Below, in pieces: positions 43,696 through 55,287 of a DNA stretch of 64,000 bases. The stretch is from Ahaetulla prasina (lineage: Eukaryota; Chordata; Lepidosauria; Squamata; Colubridae). Position numbers and translations under genes: made by a program. Position 1 is the stretch's first letter; every line of letters starts with the position of its first letter. The stretch spans positions 157,541,236-157,605,235 of the forward strand of contig NC_080539.1 of the NCBI RefSeq assembly GCF_028640845.1. Reading direction: 5' to 3'. The notes below the pieces were generated by a model that was not told the origin of the DNA, searched no databases, and saw only the letters and a list, made by a program, of their open reading frames with translations.

Positions 43696-44124
43696 GTGAC
43701 AAAGTACCACATTTCAGACATCAATACAATTGAACGTGTCCAGAAATATTTTACAAGAAGAGTTCTCCACTCCTCTGAATACAACAAAATACCTTATGCC
43801 ACCAGACTTGAAATCCTAGGCTTAGAAAACTTAGAACTCCACCGCCTTCGACAGGACCTGTGTTTAACTCATAGAATCATCTATTGCAATACCCTTCCTG
43901 TTAAAGACTACTTCAGCTTCAATCACAACAATACAAGAGCAAACAATAGATTTAAACTTAATGTTAACCGCTTCAATCTTGATTGCAGAAAATATGAATT
44001 CTGTAACAGAGTTGTTAATGCTTGGAACACACTACCTGACTCTGTGGTCTCTTCTCAAAATCCCCAAAGCTTTAACCAAAAACTGTCTACTGTTGACCTC
44101 ACCCCATTCCTAAGAGGTCCATAA
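43696..44124 (+). CDS. CR1 ORF2 C-terminal region, open but truncated
   Basis: 142 codons of the post-RT domain: TIERVQKYFTRRVLHSSEYN, YATRLEILGLENLELHRLRQ, then NRVVNAWNTLPDSVVSSQNP and the end STVDLTPFLRGP. This is the standard terminus of CR1-superfamily ORF2, and the decayed copies at 22705-23146 and 14370-14480 align with it. No EN or RT catalytic region. The start Met is internal to the parent protein. Confidence 0.83.
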   Translation: MTKYHISDINTIERVQKYFTRRVLHSSEYNKIPYATRLEILGLENLELHRLRQDLCLTHRIIYCNTLPVKDYFSFNHNNTRANNRFKLNVNRFNLDCRKYEFCNRVVNAWNTLPDSVVSSQNPQSFNQKLSTVDLTPFLRGP

Positions 44125-44217
44125 GGGGCATGCATAAGAGCACAAACGTGCCTACCGTTCCTGTCCTATTGTTTTTTTTTCATTATATCCAATTAATATA
44201 GTTATTGCATGCTTATG

Positions 44218-44345
<128 letters not shown>

Positions 44346-44673
44346 GTTACTTTCATGCTTATGCTTATATATACTGTTGTGACAAAATAAATAAATAAAT
44401 AAATAAAAATAAAAATAAAAAGTTATGGTTCACAGAAGGCTTTCTACTTATATCAGAGGAAGTTAACAGTCATAGACTCCTTCTCCAGTTGTATCTTAAA
44501 ACCGTAGCATAAAGCTGTGACAATGCCAAATGATTCCTTTGGTAACAAAGCACTGATCTCATATTAATTTTATATCATAATTTCTTGTACAGTAATAGAA
44601 GAGACTCCCAGTCACACATATGCAATCAATCATGAAATTGATTCATCAGTGTTAAAATATGCTACATCTAAAA

Positions 44674-44925
44674 CAGTGGTGGGTTTCAAAAAAGTTTTAT
44701 TACCAGTTCTGTGGGTGTGGCTTGCTGGGCGTGGCTTGGTGGGTATGGCAGGGGAAGGATACTGTAAAATCTCCATTTCCTCCCGATCAGCTGGGACTTG
44801 GGAGGCAGAGAATAGATGGGGGCAGGGCCAGTCAGAAGTGTTACTACCGGTTCTCCAAACTAAAACTCAAAATTTCCGCTACCGGTTCTCCAGAACTGGT
44901 CAGAACCTGCTGAAACCCACCTCTG
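44674..44925. mobile_element. hAT element
   Basis: 252 bp, CAGTGGTGGGTTTCA ... TGAAACCCACCTCTG, with perfect TSD ATCTAAAA (44666-44673, 44926-44933). Its interior is nearly the same as 22304-22610 and 60898-61167. Confidence 0.96.
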
Positions 44926-44933
44926 ATCTAAAA

Positions 44934-45550
44934 TACTTCACAACTTATTAGTGTGGTAGTGAGGTCAGGAGACCTGTTGCAGAGCATGTTAAGTTCGTAT
45001 AGGATCATCCTTCCAGTAGGGTCTTCAATTACTTTCTACTACTACCGTACTCTGTATCAAGCTTGACATAAGAGCAGAAGCAAAAACTTTTATGGAAAAC
45101 CAGTGGATGGCCGTGAAGCTATTTCTACATGACCCAGTTTAACATTTATTGCAACAGCTGAGATCAGAGATGACTACTAGCTGCTGCCATCTAGCTATGC
45201 CTAATTTTGGGTTGCAAATTCTACCTCTCACCTTTTGCATCTGACAAAAATCATAGATTTATTGGTCATAATCACAGAGGTGGCCATCTTATTCCTTTAA
45301 TGGAATACTCATTTGCTGCTTGTGCACAGCATGCTAAGTCATTTTCTATGAATCATGATTTACAAACCACTGTAGCTGAGTTAAAACGATATACTGTAGT
45401 ACGCCACAAAGAGTAAACAACACGGTTCTTTACAGAAACATATAAATGCGGTCTGCATTTCAGACATGATTTAGATGCAGTGAAAGGCTTATTCCTATCA
45501 ATTAGCCTAACAGTATCGGTAGCAGAAATTTCAAAGTGAGTGTGTGTGTG
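44934..45550. other. No recognisable feature
   Basis: No repeat end or coding domain recognised. Confidence 0.4.
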
Positions 45551-45551
45551 C

Positions 45552-45793
45552 ATAATAGCAATAGCACTTAGATTATATACCGCTTTACAGTGCTTTACAG
45601 CCTTCTCTAAGCTGTTTACAGAGTCAGCCTATTGCCCCCAACAATCTGGGTCCTCATTTTACTGACCTCAGAAGGATGGAAGGCTGAGTCAACCTGGAGC
45701 CAGTGAGATTTGAACTGCTGAACTGCTGGCAACAGGCAGTCAGCAGAAATAGCCTACAGTTACTGCATTCTAACCACTGCACCACCATGGCTT
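45552..45793 (-). mobile_element. tRNA-derived SINE
   Basis: In antisense: a tRNA-like head at the right (CCATGGTGGTGCAGTGGTTAG, with its B box near 45717), body words CCTTCCATCCTTCTGAGG and AATGAGGACCCAGATTGTTG, and a left end TATACCGCTTTACAGTGC with a short AGCAAT-type tail (45556-45566). It is a different subfamily from 31945-32212, with an altered 3' end. Confidence 0.85.
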
Positions 45794-45907
45794 TAAGCAC
45801 CCATGTAGAAAGAAGAAAGTTGTAATAAACTGTGCAATAGCTTTATGTTTTGTGGCTTGTAGGTATTTCTTTTACTTTTTGATTAAAACTGCAAGCATGC
45901 TTTATTT

Positions 45908-46085
45908 AGAATAGAATAGAATTTTTTATTGGCCAAGTGTGATTGGACACACAAGGAATTTGTCTTGGTGCATATGCTCTCAGTGTACATCAAAGAAAAG
46001 ATATGTTCATCAATGTACAACATTTACAACACAATTGATGATCAATTTTGTGTACATGTTAAACTTGGTAAGATTTCTAATGGAC
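45908..46085 (-). mobile_element. AATAG-tailed CR1/L3-type LINE 3' end
   Basis: GAATAGAATAGAATTTTTTATTGG, GACACACAAGGAATTTGTC and GCATATGCTCTCAGTGTACAT, as at 50902-51005. Short, 5'-truncated. Confidence 0.85.
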
Positions 46086-46089
46086 ATTT

Positions 46090-46840
46090 GGGGTCCATTT
46101 TACTTCTTTTTTTACTTCTTTTGCTTTGTTTTGTTTTGGGGGCTTGTCTATTGCCCTCTTTGACAAAACCTAGAATGTGAAGGTTTTTGGTTCCTTGTAG
46201 GTATATCATTTTTAATTAAATACGTGATAGAACAGGTGCCTATTTTTTCTACGTTATATTTAAAATCATTAAATCATTTTAAACATTTATTTTAATATGC
46301 AGATTTTATTAAAAATTAATATTTAAAATAAAATTTGAGGACAACTGTTGTATTATGCCAGCAAAACAGTTCATTTCCTATTTTAAAATTAAAAATTAAT
46401 TGAAAAATGTTCACGCACTTTTTTTAAGAGTCTCACAAACAAGCATTTAGGTTAACCAACGAGCAAAAAACATACTGAAAAGCTCAAATCAATGCTTAGT
46501 GGTTTAGAAACAATAAAGCAATTTTGCAATATGACGCTACTTATAAATTAACAGGTGACATTTTCTGCAGTTTGTGACTATAAGATAAATGTTTGCATTG
46601 TAAATACTACACAAGGCTAAAATTGTTGTAGCAATTCTATCCATTAGTCTCAATGTTAATGTTTCCTTTCCTCTCCAAAATCCCATTAGGTTCTTTATAA
46701 AGAATAGCAGAGAAATATGTGAAACTTTTAAACATTCTTTAAGGAAAATCAAAGACCAGACAAGAATGAACTTACACTGCTTACAAGTAATTGTTTTTTT
46801 TAAGGATATCTGTTTCCGACAGATATTCTTACCAAATTCT
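46090..46840. other. No recognisable feature
   Basis: AT-rich, only short frames. Confidence 0.4.
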
Positions 46841-46841
46841 A

Positions 46842-47222
46842 TCATTTAGTAAATATAGCTGAGCATCGTTTGTTAAAGAAGTCTAAAAAATCCTTATAAG
46901 AAATTATGTGATTTGAATAATATTGACAGTCGTTTGTATCCATTTTCCCGCAAATTAATATTTTAGCTAACACTTCTTCTTCTGTGGAGGTCTCTTTGTT
47001 TTTCCATTTTTGTGTAAAAGCTAATCTTGCTGCTGTTAGATTGTGTAACATTAGGTAAATTGTGCCCTTGTTGTATTTGCCCTCTATAATACCCAGTAGA
47101 AAGAATTCCGGTTTTGCTTCTATATTTTGCATTAGTATCTCCTCTATCCATTGTCTTATCTGGTGCCAAAATTTTGCAGCTTTTGGGCATTCCCACCACA
47201 TGTGATAAAAGGTCCCTGGCAC
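46842..47222 (-). pseudogene. L1 ORF2 C-terminal remnant
   Basis: 126 codons: FYHMWWECPKAAKFW, then QWIEEIL, LLGIIEGKYNKGTIYLMLHN, AARLAFTQKWKNKETSTEEE and KILICGKMD. The Cys/His-containing segment of the L1 C-terminus (CKCEC...H...C) is split from it by a frameshift at about 47220. Not functional. Confidence 0.83.
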
Positions 47223-47410
47223 TCACACTTACAACACATCAACGAATGTTTTTTGCTTATTTTTGCTAAACTTGTGGATGGGAGATGCCACCTATAAAAC
47301 ATCTTGTATAAATTTTCTTTGTATGTACTGTAGTAGCTAAGGTAATTTTTATGTTTCTTTCCCAAAGGAAAAGACAGTGGGAATAGATGGCAGGACCATC
47401 TTACTCCCAC
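46842..47410 (-). mobile_element. L1 LINE 3' fragment
   Basis: In antisense it encodes SYYSTYKENLYKMFYRWHLP (about 47345-47285) and KISKKHSLMCCKCECQG, then a frameshift near 47220, then TFYHMWWECPKAAKFWHQIR and EEILMQNIEAKPEFFLLGII. This is the same C-terminal region of L1 ORF2 as at 6785-7357, but a separate and more diverged insertion. Confidence 0.87.
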
Positions 47411-47532
47411 TGTCTCTGCTCATCTGACCAAATGTAGAAGAGAAGGCATGTTCCAGATCCATCTGATTACAATCTTGTGGGACCCAAGCAGTGTGTCTTT
47501 TCATGCCATCTGAAATTAGGTTAGCCCTGACC

Positions 47533-48483
47533 CAGGGTTGAAAGACTCCTGGTTCGGACCAGATTGAGTGATCTGGTAGCAATGAGGGCGGATAGTTTAG
47601 AGAACCGGTAGCAAAAATCCCTGGGCCCCCCACCCATGCCCACCCAATTGCTCTGTCCCCACTTGCCTACTTGGCAGCTTCCTGCTTCTTTCGGTCTCAC
47701 TCACTATTCCGGCCTTGCTTCGGCTGCTGCAATCAATTGCATCAGCTAGCAACTGAATCTGCCTGCCTGCAATCCATCTCATCGGTGAGCAACTCAATCT
47801 GCCTGCCTATTCTCTTGAATTAGGTAAGTAGGGGAGGAGCTTTAAAAAAATAGTTAATTGGGGGTTTTTAGGATTTTTTTTTTAAAACATAGCAATTTAA
47901 AGTTAAAGAAGTTTTAAAGTTAAGGAAGTTTTAAAGTTAAGGAAGTTTTAAATTTAGCTGCTTTTATCTAAAAATATAAATAAAATAAAATAAAATAATA
48001 AAATAAAATAAAAGATTTGTGCAGCTTTCTGAGATTTGGTGTGTTTCTGTAGTGTTTCACTCCAACTACACAAACATATAACATCTCACAAAGCTGTATG
48101 TGTCATTGTGTGTGTGTGTGAGAGAGAGACAGAGTCAGTTATGTTGTGTTGTGTTGTGTTGTGTTGTGTGTGTGTAAAGTGTGAAAGTTGGGTTTTGGGC
48201 TTTTTGTGGCTGTGTGAAGTTCCTGCTTGTTGCAGGGGCCATTTTGGGTGAAGTTCAGCTGCTTTTACATTGTGTGTGAGTCAGTTGTGTTTTGTTCTGT
48301 TGTGTGTGTGTAAATTATGAAAGTTGGGTTTTGGTACCTCTTATTGTTTTGTAAACTTTGTTTATTATTTTTATTATTTATTGTTATTGGCCACACCCAC
48401 CTAGTCACATGACCACCAAGTCACACCCACCAATTAAGCCACGCCCATAGAACCAGTAGGAAAATTTTTAGATTTCATCCCTG
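47533..48483. mobile_element. Long non-autonomous hAT element
   Basis: 951 bp, CAGGGTTGAAAGACTCC ... TAGATTTCATCCCTG, with perfect TSD CCCTGACC (47525-47532, 48484-48491). The right end carries CCACGCCCATAGAACC as in 18261-18461. It contains AAAT and GTTGT microsatellites. No transposase frame. Confidence 0.92.
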
Positions 48484-48751
48484 CCCTGACCCCTGTTGGC
48501 CTTATTGGAAGGTTGTCAAGACTTGACTATTTTCCAGGCATGGGGTGCAGAGGTTAGTTGAGTCCAGGTGGATTGGTGCTGGTTTGCTGATTTGCCACAG
48601 TAAGTCACTTGTCCTTCCTTCTTCTGTTTTGTTTGTTCTCTTTGTTTTATAGATTCCATAGTTTTTGTACTGGATAGCAAGAGTTGTATGTATGTATGTA
48701 CCGATATGTATGTATGTATTTGATTTATTTGCCACTCATATCACCTCAATC

Positions 48752-49034
48752 CAGGGGTGAAATGCTCCTGGTTCTGACCTGATCTGGTGATCCAGTAGCA
48801 ATCGTGGCTGGTAGTTCGGCAATCCGGTAGCGAAGCTCCGCTCACCCGCCCAGGTGTCATTACTTCCTGGTTTTAACCAGGAAGTAATGTGTTTTTTACC
48901 TTCTACACATGCGCAGAAGGTTTTGCGCATGCACAGGTCTGCGCGCACACATGACATGTGTGAGTGAGCAAAGCGAGCGCACACAGCGTGTGCACTTCTA
49001 AACCGGTAAGGAAGGTAAGTAGATTTCACCCCTG
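48752..49034. mobile_element. hAT element
   Basis: 283 bp, CAGGGGTGAAATGC ... AGATTTCACCCCTG, with TSD CCTCAATC/CCTTAATC. The interior has the palindrome TTACTTCCTGGTTTTAACCAGGAAGTAA (48858-48885) and two GCGCATGC-type sites. Confidence 0.94.
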
Positions 49035-49055
49035 CCTTAATCTTACAAACTATTT

Positions 49056-49204
49056 AATTAACACGTTTCAACTTTTTATTTATTTCATTTTATTTATATG
49101 ACCTCCCCATCTTAATATAATATATTATATTATATTATATTATATTAAGATGGGGAGGTCATATAAATAAAATGAAATAAATAAAAAGTTGAAACTTGTT
49201 AATT
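49056..49204. repeat. 149-bp near-perfect foldback
   Basis: The left arm AATTAACACGTTTCAAC... and right arm ...GTTGAAACTTGTTAATT pair for over 60 bases. The stem includes TATATGACCTCCCCATCTTAA and its complement around an AT-rich centre (about 49120-49140). No coding content. It may be a palindromic MITE, but no flanking duplication is evident. Confidence 0.85.
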
Positions 49205-49342
49205 CCAAAGTCAGTCTCAATAAATTCATCAGACTTCCTTCTATCCTGATTAGAACCTGTAGACAACCACCTTATTCAGAAGAACCTTAGAATAGGCCTC
49301 ACTGAACTCAGAATAACTGCTGTTCACTAATTAGGTAATTGA

Positions 49343-49435
49343 GAGTGTCAGTTTGGTATAGTGGTTAACGCATCTGGCTAAAAACTGGGAGACTGAGTTA
49401 TAGTCCCACCTTAGGCACAAAGCCAGCTAGGTTTC
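49343..49435 (+). mobile_element. tRNA-derived SINE head
   Basis: A box in GGTATAGTGGTTAACGC (49355-49371) and B box in GAGTTATAGTCCCACC (49394-49409), then CTTAGGCACAAAGCCAGCT. Only the 5' part is present. Confidence 0.72.
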
Positions 49436-49439
49436 AATT

Positions 49440-50895
49440 AAAACTCTTTTGTTTTTATTTTAAAATGTTGTGTATTTATTTCTAGTACTTTTGGGGGGGG
49501 GAACACCATCACCATTCATTAAGGCATACTCTGAAGGCTGTGAGGACATATTTGGGGCAACTTTGGAAAATAGACACTTTGCTGATAATATTAGTCTGGG
49601 AAATGAAACGCTGGGAATACGCAGCAGAAGGCAAAACTAACATTATTCATCCAGAACAGAAATCTGGCTAAATTTAAACAAGAATCCTTCCCTATATAGT
49701 ACATGTCACCCCCAAAAAAGGCAAATTTAGATATTTAAAGTACTGCTTTTAAGGTAGAAATATTTGATGTAAAGTAATAACCAGATGTAATTTTATTTTT
49801 ATAAATAATTTGAGCCTAAGTATAAGGCAGATACAATGGGAGAATATTCAGAACTTAATACTGCTTCTACTAAATATTTTTGTGCATGTACATACATTAC
49901 TATATAATAACACCATGTGTTTTTAATTTTAGCTAATGATAAAGAGTGGTAACATCCGTATAAATATTACAGTTTAGAGTTGTGTGGTGTTTTACAATAA
50001 TTTTTCAAGATGATTCCATTATTTTAGTTTTAAATATTCAACTAATTATTTCATCAATGAAATAATGAATTCTAAATGTTAGGCCTGTTGTAAATTCTCT
50101 GTTTATTTACTGATAGATATCAGCAACTATATTTTTTTCCTTTTCCTCCTTTTTTCCCTCTCATATAGTTGGTTATTTTATTCTTCAAATGTTTTAAAAT
50201 AAAATCTTTAAAAAGCCCCACTAGATGCCTGCTGGGAAAACCCTAACACAATCCACAAGGGCAAAAACTGTTTTGTGCCCCTTGATCACTGTGGCCTTCA
50301 GTTGGTTTCCCTCACCTGCCCTTTTCAAAAGTCCACTCACTCCAGTTTTGACAAAAACAGTTGGCTATAAAGGAAAGAACTTCCCTTTAGAATTCATGCA
50401 CAGTCAAAAGCCCATGATTTGCTAACAATCAGAAAGGTTAAAATACGTTGTCTACATTTCAAATTCCAGTGAAGATGAAATGCAACCAGACCAGGCATGT
50501 TAATATACAATATATTTCTTTTCCTTCTGCACTTACTGTATTTAGATGAAACAGAAGCAGTAATATATATATTTTCTCCAGCTGACATAGCAAGGTCAAA
50601 GGTTCACCATCCAAGCTGGATGACTCAGGCCTGCAGACCTGAGATAGCAAATATCCCTGTGTGTTGCTACTGTTATTCCATTAAAAGTGAAGAACTATTT
50701 TTGCTCCAACAACGGAGAAGATCATTACATAGAACTTCATGCAAATAATCCCTGCAACATGATTGCGGCAACTATTTTTAATTTACCCTTTTGTTGCATT
50801 CTTAATTTTTCAGATGTCTTTGTTTCTATCCCATGCTTCATTCTTCCTTCCCGCATATATTTTGTGTGTTTGCATGCACAAAACGCACATACACT
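49440..50895. other. No recognisable feature
   Basis: About 1.45 kb of AT-rich sequence with no repeat ends, RNA gene or coding domain that I recognise. Confidence 0.4.
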
Positions 50896-51482
50896 TCCAT
50901 ATAGAATAGAATAGAATAGAATTTTTTATTGGCCAAGTGTGATTGGACACACAAGGAATTTGTCTTAGTGCATATGCTCTCAGTGTACATAAAAGAAAAG
51001 ATACATTCGTCAAGAATCATAAGATAAAACAGTTAATGATAGTCATAGGTACAAATTTAACACTTAATGATACAACACTTAATGATAGTCATAGGCTACA
51101 AATAAGCAATCAGAAAACAATATCAGTATAAATCATAAGGATACAAGCAACAAAGTTATAGTCATAAGTGGAAGGAGATGGGTGATGGGAACGATGAGAA
51201 GATTAATAGTAGTGCAGATTTAGTAAATAGTTTGACAGTGTTGAGGGAATTATTTGTTTAGCAGAGTGATGGCGTTCAGGAAAAAACTGTTCTTGTGTCT
51301 AGTTGTTGTGGTGTGCAGTGCTCTATAGCGTCGTTTTGAGGGTAGGAGTTGAAACAATTTATTGTAATTATTTTCACGGCCCTCTTCTTGATTCGTGCAG
51401 TATACAGGTTCTCAATGGAAGGCAGGTTGGTAGCAATTGTTTTTTCTGCAGTTCTAATTATCCTCTGAAGTCTGTGTCTTTC

Positions 51483-52367
51483 TTATTGGGTTGCAGAACC
51501 AAACCAGACAGTTATAGAGGTGCAAATGACAGACTCAATAATTCCTCTGTAGAACTGAATCAGCAGCTCCTTGGGCAGTTTGAGCTTACTGAGTTGGCTC
51601 AGAAAGAACATTCTTTGTTGTGCTTTTTTGATGACGTTTTTGATGTTAGCTGTCCATTTTAGATTTTGCGATATGGTAGAACCTAGAAATTTGAAGGTTT
51701 CTACTGTTGATACTGTGTTGTCTAGTATTGAGAGGGGTAGAAGTATGGAAGGGTTTCTCCTAAAGTCTACCACCATTTCTACGGTTTTGAGTGTGTTCAG
51801 TTCCAGATTGGTTTGTTTTTTTTTTTGTTTACATTTATACCCTGCCCTTCTCCGAAGACTCAGGGCGGCTTACAGTGTATAAGGCAATTGGTTTTGGTTT
51901 TGGTTGCACCACAAGGCTAGTTGTTCAACCTCCCATTTGTATGTGGATTCATTGTTATCTCGAATGAGACCAATCACTGTTGTGTCATCTATGAACTTCA
52001 GTAGTTTAACAGATGGATCGTTGGAGATGCAGTCATTGGTATACAGAGAGAAGAAAAGTGGGGAGAGCACACAGCCTTGGGGGGGCCCTGTGCTAATTGT
52101 AGAGGTATCTGAAGAGATTCTGCTTAGCTTCATCTGCTTCACCTGCTGCTTCCTATCTGTTAGGAAACTTATGATCCACTTACAAGTGTGTTCAGGTACC
52201 TGTAGCTGGTTTAGCTTAGTTAGAAGAGTGTCTGGAATGATGGTATTGAATGCTGAACTAAAGTCTACAAAGAGGACCCTTGCGTAGGACTTTGGAGATT
52301 CAAGATGTTGTAGGATGTAATGCAGAGCCATATTAACAGCATCGTATGTGCTTAGATTTATTACCAT
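51483..52367 (-). pseudogene. CR1/L3-type RT, interrupted
   Basis: The right part (52367-51889, minus) reads LFVDFSSAFNTIIPDTLLTKL (motif A), then STGPPQGCVLSPLFFSLYTND (motif B) and LLKFIDDTTVIGLI (motif C, with FIDD in place of the more usual FADD; both Asp present). The left part (51776-51483) reads MVVDFRRNPSILLPLSILDN, FKFLGSTISQNLKW, IKKAQQRMFFLSQLSKLKLP and FYRGIIESVICTSITVWFGS. The frame between them is broken by the inserted SINE fragment; otherwise most of the palm is readable. It lacks EN because of 5' truncation. Confidence 0.85.
51818..51888 (-). mobile_element. L2-tailed SINE 3' fragment inside the CR1 RT
   Basis: A T-run, then ACATTTATACCCTGCCCTTC and GAAGACTCAGGGCGGCTTAC, matching the end of the SINE at 63622-63882. 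The flanks show ATTGGTTTG (51808-51816) and ATTGGTTTTG (51887-51896), a probable target duplication. Confidence 0.82.
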
Positions 52368-52724
52368 TGATACAGTAACTTGATAATAATAGGCAAAATA
52401 TTATCAAATGTATAAAGTCCATGGTACAGGGGGAGATACTTTTCCTTATCATCTCTTTTTTCCAAAATGCTAGACCTGCCTGTTAGATGTTTCTTGGTTC
52501 ACGTCTTCCATTTTCAGCAGTCACCTTGCTTCTGGTGTATCAGAGGGTATTAATTGTTACAATTGGCACACTCTTAGTGTTTATGTAAGGGAGACTGGAA
52601 AGGGGGCAGACAGCAGTGTCCATCTGAGGGGGCACTAGTGACAAAACCACTGTTACAATTAATGTGACACGTTCCCCTTCCCCTTTTATATGTGCGACTG
52701 CTTCTCATCTGGGCTACTGATATA

Positions 52725-52936
52725 GAGCCGTGGTGATGCAGTGGTTAGACCTGCAGTCTAACTCTGCCCACAACCAGGAGTTCGATCCTGACCAGCTTCA
52801 GGTTGACTCAGGTTTCCATCCTTCCAAGTTTGGTAAAATGAGGACCCAGATTGTTGGGGGCAATATGTTGAATCTGTAAACCGCTTAGAGGGGGCTGTAA
52901 ATCGGTATATAAGTCTAAGTACTGTTGCTATTGCTA
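52725..52936 (+). mobile_element. tRNA-derived SINE
   Basis: A box GTGGTGATGCAGTGG, B box GAGTTCGATCCTGACC (52780-52795), body GGTTGACTCAGGTTTCCATCC and AAAATGAGGACCCAGATTG, and end AACCGCTTAGAGGGGGCTGTAAA plus GTTGCTATTGC tail. It is the plus-strand counterpart of 45552-45793. Confidence 0.88.
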
Positions 52937-53034
52937 ACTCAAAGGGTTGGCAGTAGCATAATCATCCTTAGATTACCCATTAAACAAAATAAACACCAAG
53001 GGAAGGAAGCCACCACATAGTTTTGTCTGTCTGC

Positions 53035-53107
53035 CTGCCTGCCTGCCTACCCCCCCCCCCCACTCTCTCTCTCTCTCTCTCCCTCTCCCTCTCTCCTCCC
53101 CCCCTCG
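53035..53107. repeat. CTGC/C/CT polypyrimidine-rich run
   Basis: CTGC repeats (53032-53048), poly-C, then CT and CCCT repeats. Confidence 0.88.
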
Positions 53108-53109
53108 CT

Positions 53110-53858
53110 GTGTGCGTGTTTGTGATTTCCTTACCACACTCAACTTTAATTTCTGGCACTTAATGAACCTTAATCTTTATCTGTTAAGCAATGGAAGGGC
53201 TAAGGGACACCATGGTTGGGCTGCTCTTAGAGCATCAGTTAGACTTAATCAGCCCCTGATCGGAATCCCTATTACTGAATCTTTCTCTTAGTGTCTTTCT
53301 CTTTTAGCCAAATTTACCAATCCACCCACTGAAGGACAAGGGTGGAAAATAAACTGAAGCAACAGAGGTATTGCTGCAGAAATTGTTCCCTAGTACAGTT
53401 GCTCAACTTCATTTTCTGGGTGGACAAGTGGCTACTTGCTGAAGCGTAAATTAACAGTCATGGGAAACCACAACCAGAACAGTAAAACCAAAACAGAAGT
53501 CATGAGAATACTGTAGTTAAAACAGGGAAGCTTAACAGCAGCCTTGGCCCTAATCAAGTTCACATGAGATAGCCAAGACAAGCACAGCAGGGTCTAATGC
53601 CCAAGTGGACACTTATCAGATATGTGGATTCCGATACCCATAATGCTCAGCATTGACCATGATGATTGTGAAGCCCTGGAAGTCAAAGATGCATCTGAAA
53701 GGCATCCTGGTTGCAAAATGCTGACTTAATATGTTACGTCAACCAGGTTTAAAACTACTCATTCAAATGAAAGCTTTCTTCTGTTCATTTGTTCTTAATA
53801 ACACTCATTGTAATAATGTATATAATAACAACAAAATATGTATTATATGCAGTTGTGT
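53110..53858. other. No recognisable feature
   Basis: No repeat end or coding domain recognised. Confidence 0.4.
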
Positions 53859-53860
53859 AT

Positions 53861-54198
53861 GAGGATGCAGTGGCTCAGTGGCTAAGATGCTGAGCTTGCA
53901 GATCGAAAAGTCGGCAGTTCAGTGATTCAAATCCCTAATGCCACGTAACGGGGGTGAGCTCCCATTACTTGTCCCAGCTTCTGCCAACCTAGCAGTTCGA
54001 AAGCGCGTAAAAAATGCAAGTAGAAAAATAGGGGCCACCTTTGGTCCGTGCGCCTTTGGCGTTGAGTCATGCCGGCCACATGACCACAGAGACGTCTTCG
54101 GACAGCGCTGACTCTTCGGCTTTGAAACGGTGATGAGCACTGCCCCCTAGAGTCAGGAACGACTAGCACATATGTGCGAGGGGAACCTTTACCTGTAA
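53861..54198 (+). mobile_element. Sauria-type SINE
   Basis: A tRNA-like head (GATGCAGTGGCTCAGTGGC; GTTCAGTGATTCAAATCCC), body words GGGGTGAGCTCCCATTACTT, AACCTAGCAGTTCGAAAGC, CATGCCGGCCACATGACCAC, and the 3' end TAGAGTCAGGAACGACTAGC ... GGGGAACCTTTACCTGTAAC. The 3' end resembles Bov-B, whose enzymes are thought to mobilise this squamate family. Confidence 0.9.
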
Positions 54199-54199
54199 C

Positions 54200-55279
54200 T
54201 TATATATTTATATACCCGTAGCTTTTTTTAAAAAATGATAATGACTCTGGGCCCTTCACATTGTAAAAAGCTAGAACATTAAAATAAAAGAACGAAGAGA
54301 TGTGCATCCAAAATAAGAAGAGAAAAAATCAATTTCAACAAAACCAAATGTTACAAATAGAGATTCATTTAACTTTGGATGCCACAAATTGTAAACAACA
54401 CCAATGCTCAGTGGAATTGTAGGATTTGCAGAAGTGAAAAGGTTCTTTTTGGAGGAGAAAAAAATATATTGGGGCAGAAAGTTTAATAACTGCATAATAA
54501 AGATTTAATGAGCATGTAATTCTCGCTAGTTATTGAGAAAGCATCATGGGGAGAATGTTAAACTACTTAAAAGTTGCACAGGAATTCTTCATTCAGTAAC
54601 ATATTGTTATACCCGCTATTTGTTCTCCTGCAATAAACTTGCATGCCCTAATAAAAGTCCTTTATTTGAGCATAAAGAGCAAAGTGAGTCCATTGTGTTA
54701 ACATCAGTTATTTGAAGCGGATGTTTTCCAAATTCATTGCCTGCCTGCCTGCCCTATATATAATTATTCTAGAAAAAAAAGTGGCCTGAAGTTGCTTAGA
54801 ACAGCCCAATGTTTGACATAAATATGGGGCCTAACTAGTTCTATGACGTGATAGTATCAGTGTCATTCCAATCTTGGAGGAAGGACTAGCTATAAATATG
54901 ACAACAAATGCAGCTACTGCCCAGTCTAATAGATTGGATCAATTAACCTCGCTTTTTCTTTGCAAAGCAAGTTCTGAGATTTGGTGATGGAAGAGCTATA
55001 ATAAGAGCATAGATAAATTCCTTAACTTGATACGAGGTGATGGGATATTAAACATACTCGGGTTGGCAGGATATTGCACTGATAGAGAAACATCGTTGAT
55101 TGATATTGGTTCGATGTAACTTAGAGCTGCTTGCTTTTCAAGGACAGTCTAAAGTTATAAATATGGAAATAAAACATCACCTTAAGGAGACATTTATGCT
55201 TAAAAATTAGACCTTTGATATCTCATAATAAAGCTTTCTACAAACTAATTATTCTTTCTTATTGCACATATAGATGAAG
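54200..55279. other. No recognisable feature
   Basis: AT-rich; no repeat ends or coding domain recognised. Confidence 0.4.
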
Positions 55280-55287
55280 ATGAAGAT

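Larger units (their letters stand above)
50902..52370 (-). mobile_element. AATAG-tailed CR1/L3-type LINE with RT
   Basis: Antisense insertion: tail AATAG repeats (50902-50922), 3' UTR to about 51480, and ORF2 C-terminal and RT segments to 52370 where the copy is 5'-truncated. A SINE fragment at 51818-51888 interrupts it. Motifs place it in the CR1 superfamily (L3/Rex1-like branch); the family name is inference. Confidence 0.88.

Noticed and set aside
53861..53935. tRNA gene-like head with A and B boxes
   Set aside because: It is the 5' part of a Sauria-type SINE and does not fold into an intact tRNA by eye. The other SINE heads at 31945, 45793, 49343, 52725 and 63882 were rejected for the same reason.
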